This document shows, in pieces, positions 18,837 through 30,418 of a stretch of DNA of 64,000 nt. The stretch is taken from positions 1 to 64,000 of the forward strand of contig WIUZ02000027.1 of the NCBI GenBank assembly GCA_015956445.1. The letters are read 5' to 3'. Positions within the stretch are counted from its first letter, which is position 1; every line of letters begins with the position of its first letter. Both the position numbers and the translations under genes were made by a program. This DNA is from Thelephora terrestris (taxonomy: Eukaryota > Basidiomycota > Agaricomycetes > Thelephorales > Thelephoraceae). The notes under the pieces are model-generated. The model was not told the origin of the DNA. It worked only from the letters and a program-made list of their open reading frames with translations, and did no database searches.

Positions 18837-21140
18837 CTAGTCACAAATCGGAGAGGGAAGAGATACGCTCTGTTCGCATGTTTGCTGCCTGAGGCCGGTC
18901 TCCGTATTTGCAGAAGCGATACGCAAAGCTTGCGATCTTGATGCGGTGAGGCACGATCGGAAGCAAAAAAGCGGCATCTTCGTGGCATTTGCTTCCTCGC
19001 CGACGATGGCGATCAATACATGGAATAGCTCCTCGACCATGCTCGACAGATTGGGCCCCTCGTATGGTATGCTTCATGAACGATTACTACGGAGAAGTGA
19101 TGCAACGGTTGGAACCGATCCAGGATGGAGGCGAAGATTATGTTGGGATCTAGGATGACGGGAGTCATTTAGAGGATGAACAGGGCTTGGTCGTAGCATA
19201 GTTCGCGAAGCATGGAGTCCCTGTGTGGAAGGAGTTGCCCGCGAAACCGTTCCGTACCCACAGGCCTTTCCGAATCTGGGCAATCATCGACAGGACTAGT
19301 CCGAGCGCATCAAAACTATGTTTGAATGGCATAGAATAAGACACACCTCTGAATGTGAAGTCGATGATCGTCAGAATGGCCTGCTCGCTTGCATTCCTCA
19401 AACAGATGTCCCTCACGTTCCCTAACCCAACCGTTTGCAAATTTTCTTCCGTCAAAATATCCACATGCATGAACAACTCTGCCAACAGCCACTGTGATGA
19501 GTGGTGGAAGCTAACCCATCTAGTACGTCGAATTCCACAGTCAAGTAGGATGCCGTGCATGATCGTGCGTATTGCCGCCACGAGATCCGTCGGAAACGGG
19601 AGGAAAAGGCGTCTCCGTACACTTTGTTGACCAGAGAGAGCGAGAGGATAACGTTGAACACAGGTATCCACGCGTCAGCTTGATATTCTACATGGTTGGT
19701 GGCTGCCCGTTTGTTTGGGTTGCTGAACATAAACAGTTGGCAGGTCTTCGAGGATAACTGGACGAACTCCCTTTTATGAGCCAGGAGTTCCTGAACGGGC
19801 TTGTTTTGACTGAGGTGCCTGAGATCCGAGAATACGGGAATGAACCTTTTCGAGTTGAATGGGAAGGCGTCTGGGTCAATCTCTGCTGTCGGGTCGGTTG
19901 GGTAGATGATTTGAATTTGGTTGGTGAAAAAGGAGGTGATAACGGAGAGGAGCCGGCTGACGATGTTAGGTTGGCGGAAATGTAGAGCGAAATTAGGGTA
20001 TTATGAAGAGCTGGAGGGCAAATTATTTGATGAATGTTTCGGCTTCGCGGTCCACGAGGAGGCAGGAGTCAATAATCCGGTGGTAAACTTTGGCGAAATG
20101 TGAAGCTGAGGCCTCTATTTTTAGCCGTGGTCTCTCTGAGGAGTATATAGACGAGACTCACCAACTTCCGGTGTGATACAGGAACACGTAGTCCAGCCCC
20201 ACGGGAGAATTCACCTCTAACAGTGCTCTTTGGGCTTCGGGATTGGGGTTTGGGGCGCTCGGTTTCCTCGGGCTAATAGTTAACTGGTGATGATCTCAAG
20301 CTTGTGTCCGTTCTGAGGCAACTTCGCATCAGCCCCAAAACCCATTCAATTATGTATCACGACCGATATCCGCTCGCGGAAGGTGTCGTACGCTCGGGGG
20401 ACTGTCACTCCAAGGTCGATTTGCGAAAAGGTGCGCGCGGTTTCAAGAAGTCGAGCAAAATTTGCGCGCATGTCGACTCGGACCTCCCTTTCCCGCCCGC
20501 CAATCACGACGGTGGTATCGATGGCTTCTTCGCGAGTTCGGAAGTGATCACGCCGTCGAAGGAGTGTTTCTCGTCGCCCCAAAGGACAAAACAGGATTGA
20601 CCTTTCATCATAGGATCCGCAGAAGGCAGAAGTCTGAGGTCTGGGGCGATAAGTTTTGGGTTTTCGCTCGAGCTGTCCGCTGGAGGGTGGCGCTAACAAC
20701 CGCTCGGTAGCCGCCAAGCTTCAGTATCTCCGCAATCACATACAGCTGTCATCCCAGGCGTAATCCCTGGAAATCGGAGTGTATCAAGACGGCAGTTGAT
20801 TGGAGGTGAGAATACTCACCCACACCGAACATAGCATTCACCTTTTCTAAAGATGTTGCCACACGCTCTACCCGGGGTTGGTTTCCTCTCCTTCCCTGCT
20901 CCTCCAAAACCTAACCGGTGCTGCAATTCGTGGAGAGATATGTGAAATGGGAGATTGGCGCTCGAATTCGACACGAAGTGGTTGGCGTGCGAGCCCCAGA
21001 ACGCGCCATACAACTCGGTGATGATCTCAGTGCGGGTGAGAGGGGTAAATTCGTATTTCCGTGAGTTCTTGTTGAAGGATGGCGCGGTCGCGGCCGAGCC
21101 AAGCAGATGCAGAGTGGCGTGAGTTGAGAAAAGACATTTG
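18837..21140 (-). pseudogene. Decayed UBR1-type E3 ubiquitin ligase copy
   Basis: Fragments in shifting frames read, in order, like the N-terminal part of a fungal UBR1 (N-recognin). They are a segment before the UBR box (about 21126-20816, with ELYGAFWG and RACGNIFRKGEC), a UBR zinc piece CDCGDTEAW (about 20744-20710), a stretch containing LDYVFLYHTG (about 20200), DSCLLVDREAETFIK followed by a stop (about 20030), then conserved helical segments at 19879-19070 and VEELFHVLIAIVGEEANATKMPL near 19040-18970. Stops, frameshifts and internal deletions separate them. It looks like a duplicated, decayed partial gene rather than the working UBR1 locus. Confidence 0.7.
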
Positions 21141-21335
21141 CCTGGACTGAGCAGGTAGAGTTTGGAAAAAGGAACCCAAATTAAGGGGTGGTGTCGAGTG
21201 ACGCGCAAAATTACCACTCCGCGGTCTAAGGCGCAATCGCGACCATCACTCGGAACATATAAGACGAATATCGCGTTGATCTTCCGGGGATTAACTACTA
21301 CGTAGATAACCGTAGCGCCGACGAGCGGCATGGCC

Positions 21336-21342
21336 CACGACC
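21336..21342. repeat. Target-site duplication of the Plavaka-like transposon (left copy)
   Basis: CACGACC directly before the left inverted repeat; the same seven bases follow the right inverted repeat at 27951-27957. Confidence 0.85.
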
Positions 21343-21379
21343 CCCAGTGAGAATTTGATCCGGCAGGAGCGAGAGCAAT
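21343..21379 (+). repeat. Left terminal inverted repeat of the Plavaka-like transposon
   Basis: 37 bp, exact reverse complement of 27914-27950. GATCCGG within it recurs in the subterminal DNA (CCGGATC near 21391, GATCCGG near 21430). Confidence 0.93.
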
Positions 21380-21622
21380 TGATACGGGGCGAGCCGGATC
21401 TATCCCACGTGAGAAGTTCTAGGCCGCGCGATCCGGCTCAAGCCAGATCGCGGTTCTAAATGAGCCTGCGTCGTGAACATCAAGTTCAACATATTTTCAA
21501 TAGAGTAGACAGCACGTATCTACATCGTTGGTGTCACTCATCTGAATCAATGAAAATTTTGTCCAAGTTATCTTCTTACAAGTCCTCCAACGACCTTAGG
21601 TGTGCTCTGGCCCATTCCCCCA

Positions 21623-24600
21623 ATGGATCCCCCCGAATCCGACCCCCCCCCGGGCACTTGCATGTGTGCAAAGTGCACGCGGTACTCGCGTGTTGGCAAG
21701 GTCGTTTCAAGAAGGACATGGTATCGGCACAACCCCGGTGGAAAAAAAGCCATGTATGGCGGCCTCACGGACGAACAGACACAAGCAACCGATAGGATAG
21801 CTGGGATCTGGCAGGAAGTCCCTAGAAGAAGGGCACGGAAGCGACGTCGTCTGGAAATTGAAGAATTCGAAGTTACCCCGCATACATCTAACCGAGCCAC
21901 GGGGTCGGGCTCAGTAAGTGCGCCCACACTGCATATATGCGCCTCAAAAGTAGGATACTCATAAAACAATACATATAGAGCGTTCAGAACCGTATGCAAG
22001 TTACTCCTGGGCGTGAAACGTCCCCAGAAATCCCCCCTCCCGTCCCTACGCCCGAACCCGGGCGTGTGAGCCATCCCACCCAAAATACTGACCGAGACGC
22101 CCCTCCTTCTCCCCCCTCACTTGATGAAGATCTTCCAGTCCCTCCTGAGCGCTCTGAGACAGAGGATCTCGGTGATAATCGATCTGGAATCGAAGATTCT
22201 GGCCACCGTGAAGAAGATCTCCTGGGTGACCTTGGTCCTCCTCCTTTGGACTCGGACAACGACACCGGCTCTTCTTCTGGGTCTGACTCTGGAGAACCTC
22301 CTCCTTCTGATTCCGACTCTGAAGAACCTCCTCCTGCCGATAACAGCAACGATGAACCTCCTCCTGTTGATCTGACCAACAACGAACCTCCTCCTGCCGA
22401 TCAGAGCAACGATGCTGACCCTGATATCACTCTGGAAAATATGAAACTAAACGCTAGATTTGTCCAGATGGTTCGCGAAGCAACCTTGGAGGCTCAGTTC
22501 AGTCCGGCTGAACTTCGCTCGTTCCAGGATCCTCGAGGAACTCAGTTTGCTCCGTCGGATGACCCCGACCTTCGTCTTTCCATGAAATTCTTTATGTCGA
22601 CTCTGGACCACCTTACGTCTCAGAGAGCGTACGCCGACGCTTGCGACGACATTCTGGAACGCTATCCTGATTCGGGAATTCTCTCGTACGATCAGGTTAA
22701 ACGAAGGGTCTCTAACCTATCTGGCGTCCTTACCTGGAAAGATGACATGTGCATAGACTCTTGTGCGGCCTTTACTGGACCTTTTGCGCTTCTGGAGGAC
22801 TGTCCTCGCTGTCACAAACCTCGCTATGACCAGGAGAAGCTGAGGACCTCTAACGGCAAAACCAAGGTACCCCGGAAGGTCTTTACAACATTCCCGGTCG
22901 GCCCACAACTCCAGGCTCGCTGGGGTAATCCCGAGATGGCCCAGCGGATGTTCTATCGTCGGGATAAGACGGCAGATCTATTGCGGAAGCGGGCTCAGGG
23001 CGAGGACTTCGTATACGACGATATCTTCTGTGGCTCGGACTACTTGGACACCGCAGAAAATGGAGAAATCAAGGACTACGACTCGGTGGTAATGCTATCT
23101 ATAGACGGCGCCCAGCTTTACCGGAACAAAAAATCCGATTGCTGGATTTATATCTGGATACTTCTGGATCTCGCTCCTGACGACCGTTACAAGATTCATA
23201 ACATCCTTCCTGGCGGCATCATCCCCGGTCCAAAAAACCCCAAGCACCTCGATTCCTTTCTATTCCCGGGTCTGGCACATGCTTCTGCCCTCCAGAAGGA
23301 AGGGATGCGTGTCTGGGACGGCTTCAACAACGTGGCCGTCGCTTCTTTTATCTTCCTGCTTCTAATTCTTACGGACGCCGTCGCTTCAGCTGAAGTGAGT
23401 GGCTCTGTTGGCCATCACGGCAGGAAGGGCTGCAGGGTTTTTTGTGGCCTCGTTGGCCGCAACAAACCCGGTGGACCTCACTACTATCCTGTCTTACTGC
23501 GGCCTTTGGACTCGGATATCGAAGGTTCTAATCATGCCGACTTCGATATCAATGGACTACCCGAAGCACACACTTTGTCGTATCGAAACGACCTCAATAA
23601 AGTCCTCGGATCACCTAGCGAAGCTGAATACCGGAGGCGGCGGCTCGAGACCGGGATCAGGAAGGCGAGTTTATTTGATGGGATTCCTCGGATCCTTGGT
23701 TTGCCTTCGTGTTTCCCTGGCGACATAATGCACCAACCTGTCATCAATCTGACGGGTCTTATGTTTGAGCTATGGTGTGAGAAGGAGAACTGTCGAAAGG
23801 GAGATAAATCTCAGGACGTCTGGGACTGGGCTGTCTTGAAAGGCAACGTTTGGAAGGCTCATGGCAGGGCAGTTGCAGCCGCTGCTCCCTACTTCCCCCG
23901 CTCTTACGACCGTACGCCTCGAAATCCGGCCAAAAAGCTCTCGAGTGGTTACAAAGCTTGGGAGCTACTCCTCTATTTCTATGGACTTGGACCCGGACTG
24001 TTCTATAAAATCCTCCCGGAGGCGTACTACAAACATTACTGCAAGCTCGTTATCGGGATCCGGATTATGTACCAGCGCGCGATCTCCCCGGAGCAACTCA
24101 AACTCGCGTATCAATCCATTCTCGAGTGGGTAATTGAATTTGAGCTTCTTTACTATCGCAGGAAGACGGAACGCCTCCATTTCGTCTGACAATGCGTTCA
24201 CTCCCTCGTTCATCTTGTCCCAGAAACCATTCGCATTGGACCACCCTCTCTGTCGGCTCAATGGACGATGGAACGCGTTATCGGCGTGTTCGGCTCGCTG
24301 ATAAAGCAGCCATCAAACCCCTTTGAAAACCTCGCGGAACAGGCAAAAAAAGTGGCGGAAGTTAATGCAATTGTTGCCATGTGGCCATCTCTCGAACGGG
24401 TCAAGAAGGATCCCAGAGGCTCCATTGATATCGGCGCCGGCTATATGTTGCTGGGGCCAAAGGACACACGCGCTTACCGCCTTTCCAACAATGAAAAAAT
24501 GGCGCTCAATGCTTTCTATTCCAGTCTAACGGACGTCCCAAGGGGATCTATCTACCGATGGGCGAGACTCCGCGTTCCCACAGGCCAGATCGCGCGGTCT

Positions 24601-25025
24601 TATTGGAAAGAGGTTATCCGCACTTCGAACGGTGCCCGGACTGATCGCAACGTTAAGGTACGCGATTTGATCTCGGTTACGTTTGGGTATTAAATTAACA
24701 GATGATGTTATTGTAGGTCCACTATCAAGACACAATACGTTTTGCCGAAGTCCAGTTCTACTTTCAAGCCGCCGTCGATGGAATCGAAGAAACCCTTGCG
24801 CTATGTTCCTTGTACTCTCCGGTCGACGAATCCCTCCGGCAACATTCATACAATGCTCTGAACGTGTGTAATTACGAAGGACAAAATAAGTTGGTTGTAA
24901 TCCGGGTACATTCTATCCTTTCAGTCGTAGCAATGGTGCCATTTGGAGAGCAGGGAGAGCAATCCCGTAGGTTTTTTTTGGTGGAAAAGTTTGCCTTGGG
25001 TGTAATTGATACGGACGGTGCTTAA
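21623..25025 (+). CDS. Plavaka-type transposase (CMC superfamily) with one in-frame UGA
   Basis: Exons 21623-21913, 21979-24657 and 24717-25025 total 1093 codons, including TGA at 24187-24189. Start is the ATG at 21623. The N-terminus has a C-x-C-x2-C Cys cluster with a downstream His; an acidic Pro-rich region of near-repeats (EEPPPxD type) follows. The DDE core has CPRCHKPRYD, SIDGAQLYRNK (first Asp), GHHGRKGCR, GDIMHQ (second Asp) and QWTMERVIG (Glu). The UGA lies between the second Asp and the Glu, where family members would read Arg, so CGA to TGA is likely. Without readthrough the catalytic Glu is lost. Introns are 65 and 59 bp. Confidence 0.88.
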
Positions 25026-25190
25026 GACGGGTAGTAATAGAAGCACGTTACACAAATATATTGATCGAAGTCGATATACCTCGCACCGGGTAGATAAGAT
25101 TAACGCGGCTGCTCTCTGCCCCAACGCCTTTCGTATTCCTTCTTTCCCCATCCTTTCTCTTTACCACCACCATCTTCACCTCCACCCCGA

Positions 25191-27550
25191 ATGACTTCGT
25201 CCCCCTTCGCATTTTCCAGTGACTCAGAGCACCGCTCTGGCTCAGATCACATATTGTTTGCCGGCCAGTCTCCTCTTATTCAAAACCAGGATTTCCGCGC
25301 ATCCCACTCGGATATGGGGTCGTCCCAAGCCAACAATCTTTTTTTGGCTAATGGGAATCCCATGGGTGCACATTCCCGAGGCACGTTGGGATTGTATCCA
25401 GGTCCCTCAATGGTATGTTCGCAAGTATCTACAAATTCATCCGTCTTGAACACGTCACAAGCGTTCGGGTCCCTACTCCTCTTTCTCGGATCTCCAGTCG
25501 TTTGACTCCTCTGGGAACTCCCACATGAGGAGATTGGAGCAAGAGAACGCCAAGCTCAAGGTGGAAAGCGAGCATGTTGTCGCGCACATGCAATCCATGG
25601 GGTAAGTCTTTTTTCTTCCAATTATATGTGCATATATGCGCCTATATGCGCTCTATATCAACTAAATAACATATTTAGTGTCGCATTCAACTCGTTTTTT
25701 CATCATGCGAACCAGCAACTTGCCGCAATCGCAGCTGGGATCACCGATCTCCCATCCCACCTCGCCAAGTCTCTCGCGGACATCTTGCCACCCTCCTCTA
25801 CGCCCAATCCTGCTTCCCAACCCGAATCAAACTCTCAAATTGTCCTCCTTCCCCAGCTTGACCAAGGGCTATATAAGGACATCACTCACTGGCGTCCCGA
25901 TGAGTACAACGCTATGCGTAAGGGTAAGGGGAAGAAGGAGGATGAGGACGACTTAGAAAATGACGAACCCTCGTCGGTTTCTGAGTCGTCCAAAGGGAAG
26001 CTTTCTACGCTGTCCTGCTATATGGAGGACGAGCATGGTAGGCCGGTTCCCGAGTCCCAGAGGAGCGCTGCCCGTCACAAGGCAAAGCTATACTGGAATG
26101 GGCTCTTGAAGAAGGCGAAGGAGGGGAAGACGAAGCTTCCCTCTAGCAGGCAGAAGGTGGATCTTCACATGAGGGACGAGTTTGTGTTGCTGATGGAGGG
26201 GAGTTACCCCTGGCTTCGCTATTGCGAGAACCACTGGAAAGCCGACAGGATCTGGATTAACCATTATCCAAACTGGTACAAGAGCGCCGTCGGAGCAACA
26301 AGCACGGAGGTAATTGACGTCGACATGGACGACGTCGACGTCCAGGAACTCCCAAGGAGGAACCTCAAGCGACGTGTGGTCCACGACGAGTCCAACGACC
26401 CCCAGAAGCGTGCACGGGTGGAGGAGGATGAATCCATGCCTCCTCCTCGTCGTCGTACCCTTACCCTACGCACCAAGGTATGCTTATTTTTCATTCAATC
26501 CAATTGTACACCTCGCTAATGCTATGTAGCCAAAGTTCCTGTACGCAGATTCCAATTATATGCGCCTCAAGCCAGCCAACTGACTCATCCCCTATAGCGC
26601 AGGTGTCCGTGTGGCCACAGCGGCTCTAACGGTTCCTACGTCTCAGGTAAGTATTTTCTGGGTCGTCTCAATGTATTATTTAATTTCCCACCTTCCCAGG
26701 TCAACCCGACGACTTCGGAAGGCGAGAGACCCGCCTCTGGCTCCGGTATCCCACCCGCCCTCCCTCCGGCTTCTGTCTCTGGAGAAACCATTCCTATTGC
26801 CTCGACTTCTGGCCCTTCTTCTTGTGCTCCGAACTCTCTTGACGTTTCTGTGGCTCCCCCTGTCTCTGCCTCCGCCGCTATCCTCGAGCTTATCACCCCC
26901 TCGGCTTCTACTCAGGGCGACGCAGGACCTCAAGATATCTCTCGTGCTCAAACCAATGATCTTGCTCTCTCTACTGGTGCTACAGACTCTCAGGCCGCTT
27001 CCTCTTCTGCTCTGAATTCCGCCTCAACTGCTCCTGCCCCCGCGTCCTCCGATCCTGTTGAGCCGCCTACGTCCGGAGAAACCTCGGCTACCGATCTTGG
27101 CAACACATCTGGATCTAGGAACAACGCTGTGCCGACCACGGTGGCTCCCGAAACTCCGGCACCCGGTAAAAAATCTCGCAAGTCGGCTCCCAAAAAGGAC
27201 AAGCAGCCCAAGAAGATGAGTGCGGGACAGTAAGTTTCTATTAACTCGCTCTATTCTACGGCTATGCTGACTAACATACGATCTAGGGCACTGTGCTACG
27301 AAGAATGGAAGAAAACAAATGCCGGCGCCACCGAAAACGCGTTCGAGGTATACTGGAAAGACTCCGTCACTCCTCCAAACAAGAGGGTAAGTATCTTATC
27401 CCCTCTTTCCGTCATCTTATCTCACTTCGTGATCCCCATCAGAAATACGGACGCGAGGCCAGAAAGCTCGTACGTCACCGTTACGACAGCTTCTTTATAT
27501 ATACTGATTCTACGTCGCTTCTACAGAATTCGACTTCTGAGGAGAGCTGA
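25191..27550 (+). CDS. Transposon accessory protein, unknown function (eight exons)
   Basis: Exons 25191-25412, 25462-25601, 25679-26477, 26530-26540 (11 bp), 26598-26646, 26700-27229, 27287-27386 and 27443-27550 give 652 residues with frame kept throughout. An early coiled-coil segment (RRLEQENAKLKVESEH) is followed by a central conserved-looking block rich in Trp and basic residues (YCENHWKADRIWI), an acidic/basic nuclear-signal-like stretch, a long Ser/Thr/Ala/Pro-rich linker and a C-terminal Lys-rich segment with a YEEWKK-like helix. It starts 165 bp after the transposase stop, inside the same inverted repeats. By analogy with TnpA of plant CACTA elements it may bind transposon ends; this is inference. 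Confidence 0.65.
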
Positions 27551-27913
27551 GGCTCTCGTCTGTCTTGGAGGCGTGCCTGCAGCCCCCCAGAAAGGGTACC
27601 AATGTACCGGGCCGGCTGTGGTGCGGGTGGGAATAAGCGGGGGGTGACCCCATTGTACAAATAGATCAGCATCGTTGTCCGTCGACTGTAATTGATACGA
27701 ATAGATTTTTTATCGCTCCCGCTCGACGCCTGTAGAACCGCAAACCTACTCGGATCTATTGAAATCTATTTTACGCTACAGACGGCAACAATTCACTTAT
27801 GCGCGCTCCCGAGCGCTCCTTGCAGACCTACACGAGAGCACGCGTTATTTGTGTCATTCTTGTGACTCGCCTCAACACAGATCGAGCCCGGTCTAGAGGT
27901 TCGCATCGGTTCG

Positions 27914-27950
27914 ATTGCTCTCGCTCCTGCCGGATCAAATTCTCACTGGG
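27914..27950 (-). repeat. Right terminal inverted repeat of the Plavaka-like transposon
   Basis: 37 bp, exact reverse complement of 21343-21379, followed by CACGACC (27951-27957). Confidence 0.93.
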
Positions 27951-27957
27951 CACGACC

Positions 27958-28408
27958 CCCTGCCCCTCCCGCCATATCACAGTCCACCGGTAGCGTCAAA
28001 TGATCACGGTTCCATAGCAGAGATCCGTCTTTACAGACTAAAACTTCTGTTTAATTTTACAAAATTTACAAAAGAACATCCGTTGTGTAACATAAGAAGT
28101 CTGTCGCCGGTACGCATACTGGCCATTTTTTTCCACCTGTATTCGCCGTATTCGCCACCCCTACCACCCAACCATACTGTAAGGTGTTTCTTCCCTCCCT
28201 TCGCCGTCCTCTTCACCCTCAGGTAACTCCGTCTCTTTGTGTCGGTCATGCGTGTGTACGATTTCGATCTCATACTTATGTCTACCGAACAGGACCGTGG
28301 GTAAAAATCGATTTCAAATGACGACGAAAATTAGGCTGTACAGCCAAAGTTAGATCGAACAAAAACCAAGACCCCCTCCCTTTCGGTCGTGGGGATGAGA
28401 CCTTGACA
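27958..28408. other. No supported gene
   Basis: AT-rich stretch near 28040-28080 and pyrimidine-rich stretch near 28130-28220. The only ORF of note (80 aa, minus) has no recognisable domain. It probably includes the 3' region of the F-box gene ending at 28409. Confidence 0.4.
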
Positions 28409-30116
28409 TTACAGCACACTGGCGACAAGCATATCACCCGTCGATCCTGCATAAGGATCTCGGATGCGTGTGCGAATTGTCCGTCCCTCAAAAGTGATCA
28501 CCGGCCTGTGGACAAGATATCCAAATCCCCCATTCGCCTCTTCCTTCTTCACCGCAGATTCCATTAGCCGCATACTAAAATCCTCCGTGCGACTATAAAC
28601 ATCCACGCAGAACACCAACCGAAACTTCCGTGCACTGTGCATCTCGCGAAACGCCTTCAGTTGCCATGGGAAGGAGTATTCCAGAAAACTAGCGCTGTTG
28701 CGGAAGCAGCAGCTGGTTCCACAGAATAGACAAGGTTCCCAATCCCCAAAGTTGTTGTCGCGGTAGATGATTGTGACATCGAGCATTCCAGGAAAGGCGA
28801 CGGTGGAGAGCAAATTTTTCAGAAACCCGGCTGACGATCTCCCCGCGTGGGTGATCGACTCTGCCGTTGTCTCGAACGTCCGAAGGGTCTTGATCTGTGA
28901 CAAATCGAAACGCAGGATTTTCGCTACAAATCGACCCGATGAGTCCACCTCCTTTCCTTCGGAAATAAATCTGACCGTATGGATCGGTTGGGTACAACCT
29001 CAACGTATCTAGGGTCTTTGCGCACCGTTTCAAAAGAAGTGGCAGGCACTTCACCCCGAAGAGGTCCATTCGACGAAACCGAAGTCCCCCAAAAAGCGTG
29101 ACCATATCCTTCACAATCTGCTCCCTCGTGAATAATATGAGCGTCAATCGTCCTTCCAATGGGGGCGAGGAGAGAGGAACAAGTGTTGTGTCTGCTATAT
29201 CCTCTTTTTCATCCCTGAGGAAAGGGTAGTGAAGCTTGAGGTCTTGGAGGTTCGGAAAGAGTCTGATGAAGTACACGATCTGTCGGGAGGAGCCGAACGG
29301 CCGCCTGAGGGCAAGGAACCGAAGTGTCGGGGAGAGATGTCCAAAGTATCGCTGAAGATGCGGCATAAAGTTGCGCAGTGCAAGGTCATCTATTCCAAGT
29401 TCCTGGAGGTTCTTGAGCGCGGAAAAGTAACGTAGGTTGTGTATATCCAGCCATTCGGGAGTGAACCAGACATGGAGACACTTTATGCGAATCCGGAATC
29501 GTTTGACAAGTGGGAGCAGACCGAGCTCGTACTTTTTTCCGAGCGGCCCGGGCCACCAGTACTTTTTTCCGGGTGGCCCGGGCCATAAGAACTCGGTCAA
29601 GGAGTCGTCGTCCGTTGTGAGGGAATAGTGAAGGTGACGGACGGTAGCCAAGTACCACGACCGACAAGTCAGGGAGCATACTATGAGAGTGCGTTTGTCG
29701 TCAACAAAGTAGGAGAGGATCTCCTCCACAAGTTCCTGTGGTAGCTTGTTGACCGGACCCAAAGTGGCATCTGAGCTGAAAAAGCTGAAAAATGACTTGA
29801 TTCCGGCTTTCGTTCGACACCAAAGTCGGTCGGGACGCAATTGGTTTTCTACAGCAGCGTTAGTTAACACGATAAAGGAGAGATACAAGGTGGATAAGCA
29901 CTTATTAGCATGAGCATGTATCTCCGGTGTCGTTGTTATTGTGAGTTCTTGCTGAGGGAGGATGCAGCTGCGGCGGATCTCTTCAAAGTGGCGTAAGCCG
30001 GGAGAAGGAGCTCGAGCTGGAGTAGATAGGGGGAGATGGTGATGGTTATCAATCGACTTGCGTGAATGTGGTAAGCGGGGTCTCAATCTCATGAATCGAT
30101 CAGGACACAGCGGCAT
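28409..30116 (-). CDS. F-box protein, mushroom-expanded family (copy 1)
   Basis: Exons 30116-28976 and 28923-28409, separated by a 52-bp intron at the position conserved in all family members here (after TDPYG); 551 residues as drawn. The F-box is at residues about 121-165 (NKLPQELVEEILSYF, then CSLTCRSWYLATV). A leucine-rich, LRR-like region ends with the family tail (VITFEGRTIRTR, ASVL). The predicted role is substrate adaptor of an SCF ubiquitin ligase. The N-terminus is uncertain. The paralogs have a 31-bp first exon and a 38-39 bp intron; the same splice here would create TAA, so this copy needs an upstream start with the intron read through, or is broken. A 30-bp in-frame tandem duplication (29529-29588) repeats a WPGP-GKKY motif. 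Confidence 0.75.
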
Positions 30117-30418
30117 AACTTATCTTGTCAGAACAGCTTCGGGAATTTGAACATTTCAACCGCAAGAACTTCAAGGAGAGCACCGGTTCATGTCCATGCG
30201 CGAGCAGAGTACACCCTCTCAGTCAGATGCGCCGCTGATTAATGGCACCCCCTGCATTGTCGATGCGTCCAATCTTCGACGGATGGGCTGGGCGAAGGTG
30301 GAGACCGGCGCGGTCCACTGGGTACAGATTTAAAGCCATCCCACTCGCACACATGGACGAGGAATAATCAATGTATATTTTGTACAATTCAGATAAGAAT
30401 ACATCGGGACCTAGGTCA
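30117..30418. other. Intergenic, nothing recognised
   Basis: About 300 bp between the start of F-box copy 1 and the stop of the sulfurtransferase gene. No ORF or motif supported. Confidence 0.4.

Larger units (their letters stand above)
21343..27950 (+). mobile_element. Complete Plavaka-like (CMC / CACTA-related) DNA transposon
   Basis: 6608 bp bounded by perfect 37-bp terminal inverted repeats (21343-21379 and 27914-27950, ends CCCAGTG...CACTGGG) and a 7-bp duplication CACGACC. It carries a three-exon transposase gene and an eight-exon accessory gene, both rightward. Inverted-repeat identity and flanking duplication suggest fairly recent movement. The transposase frame has one in-frame UGA. 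It sits just outside the 5' end of the UBR1 relic. Confidence 0.9.
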
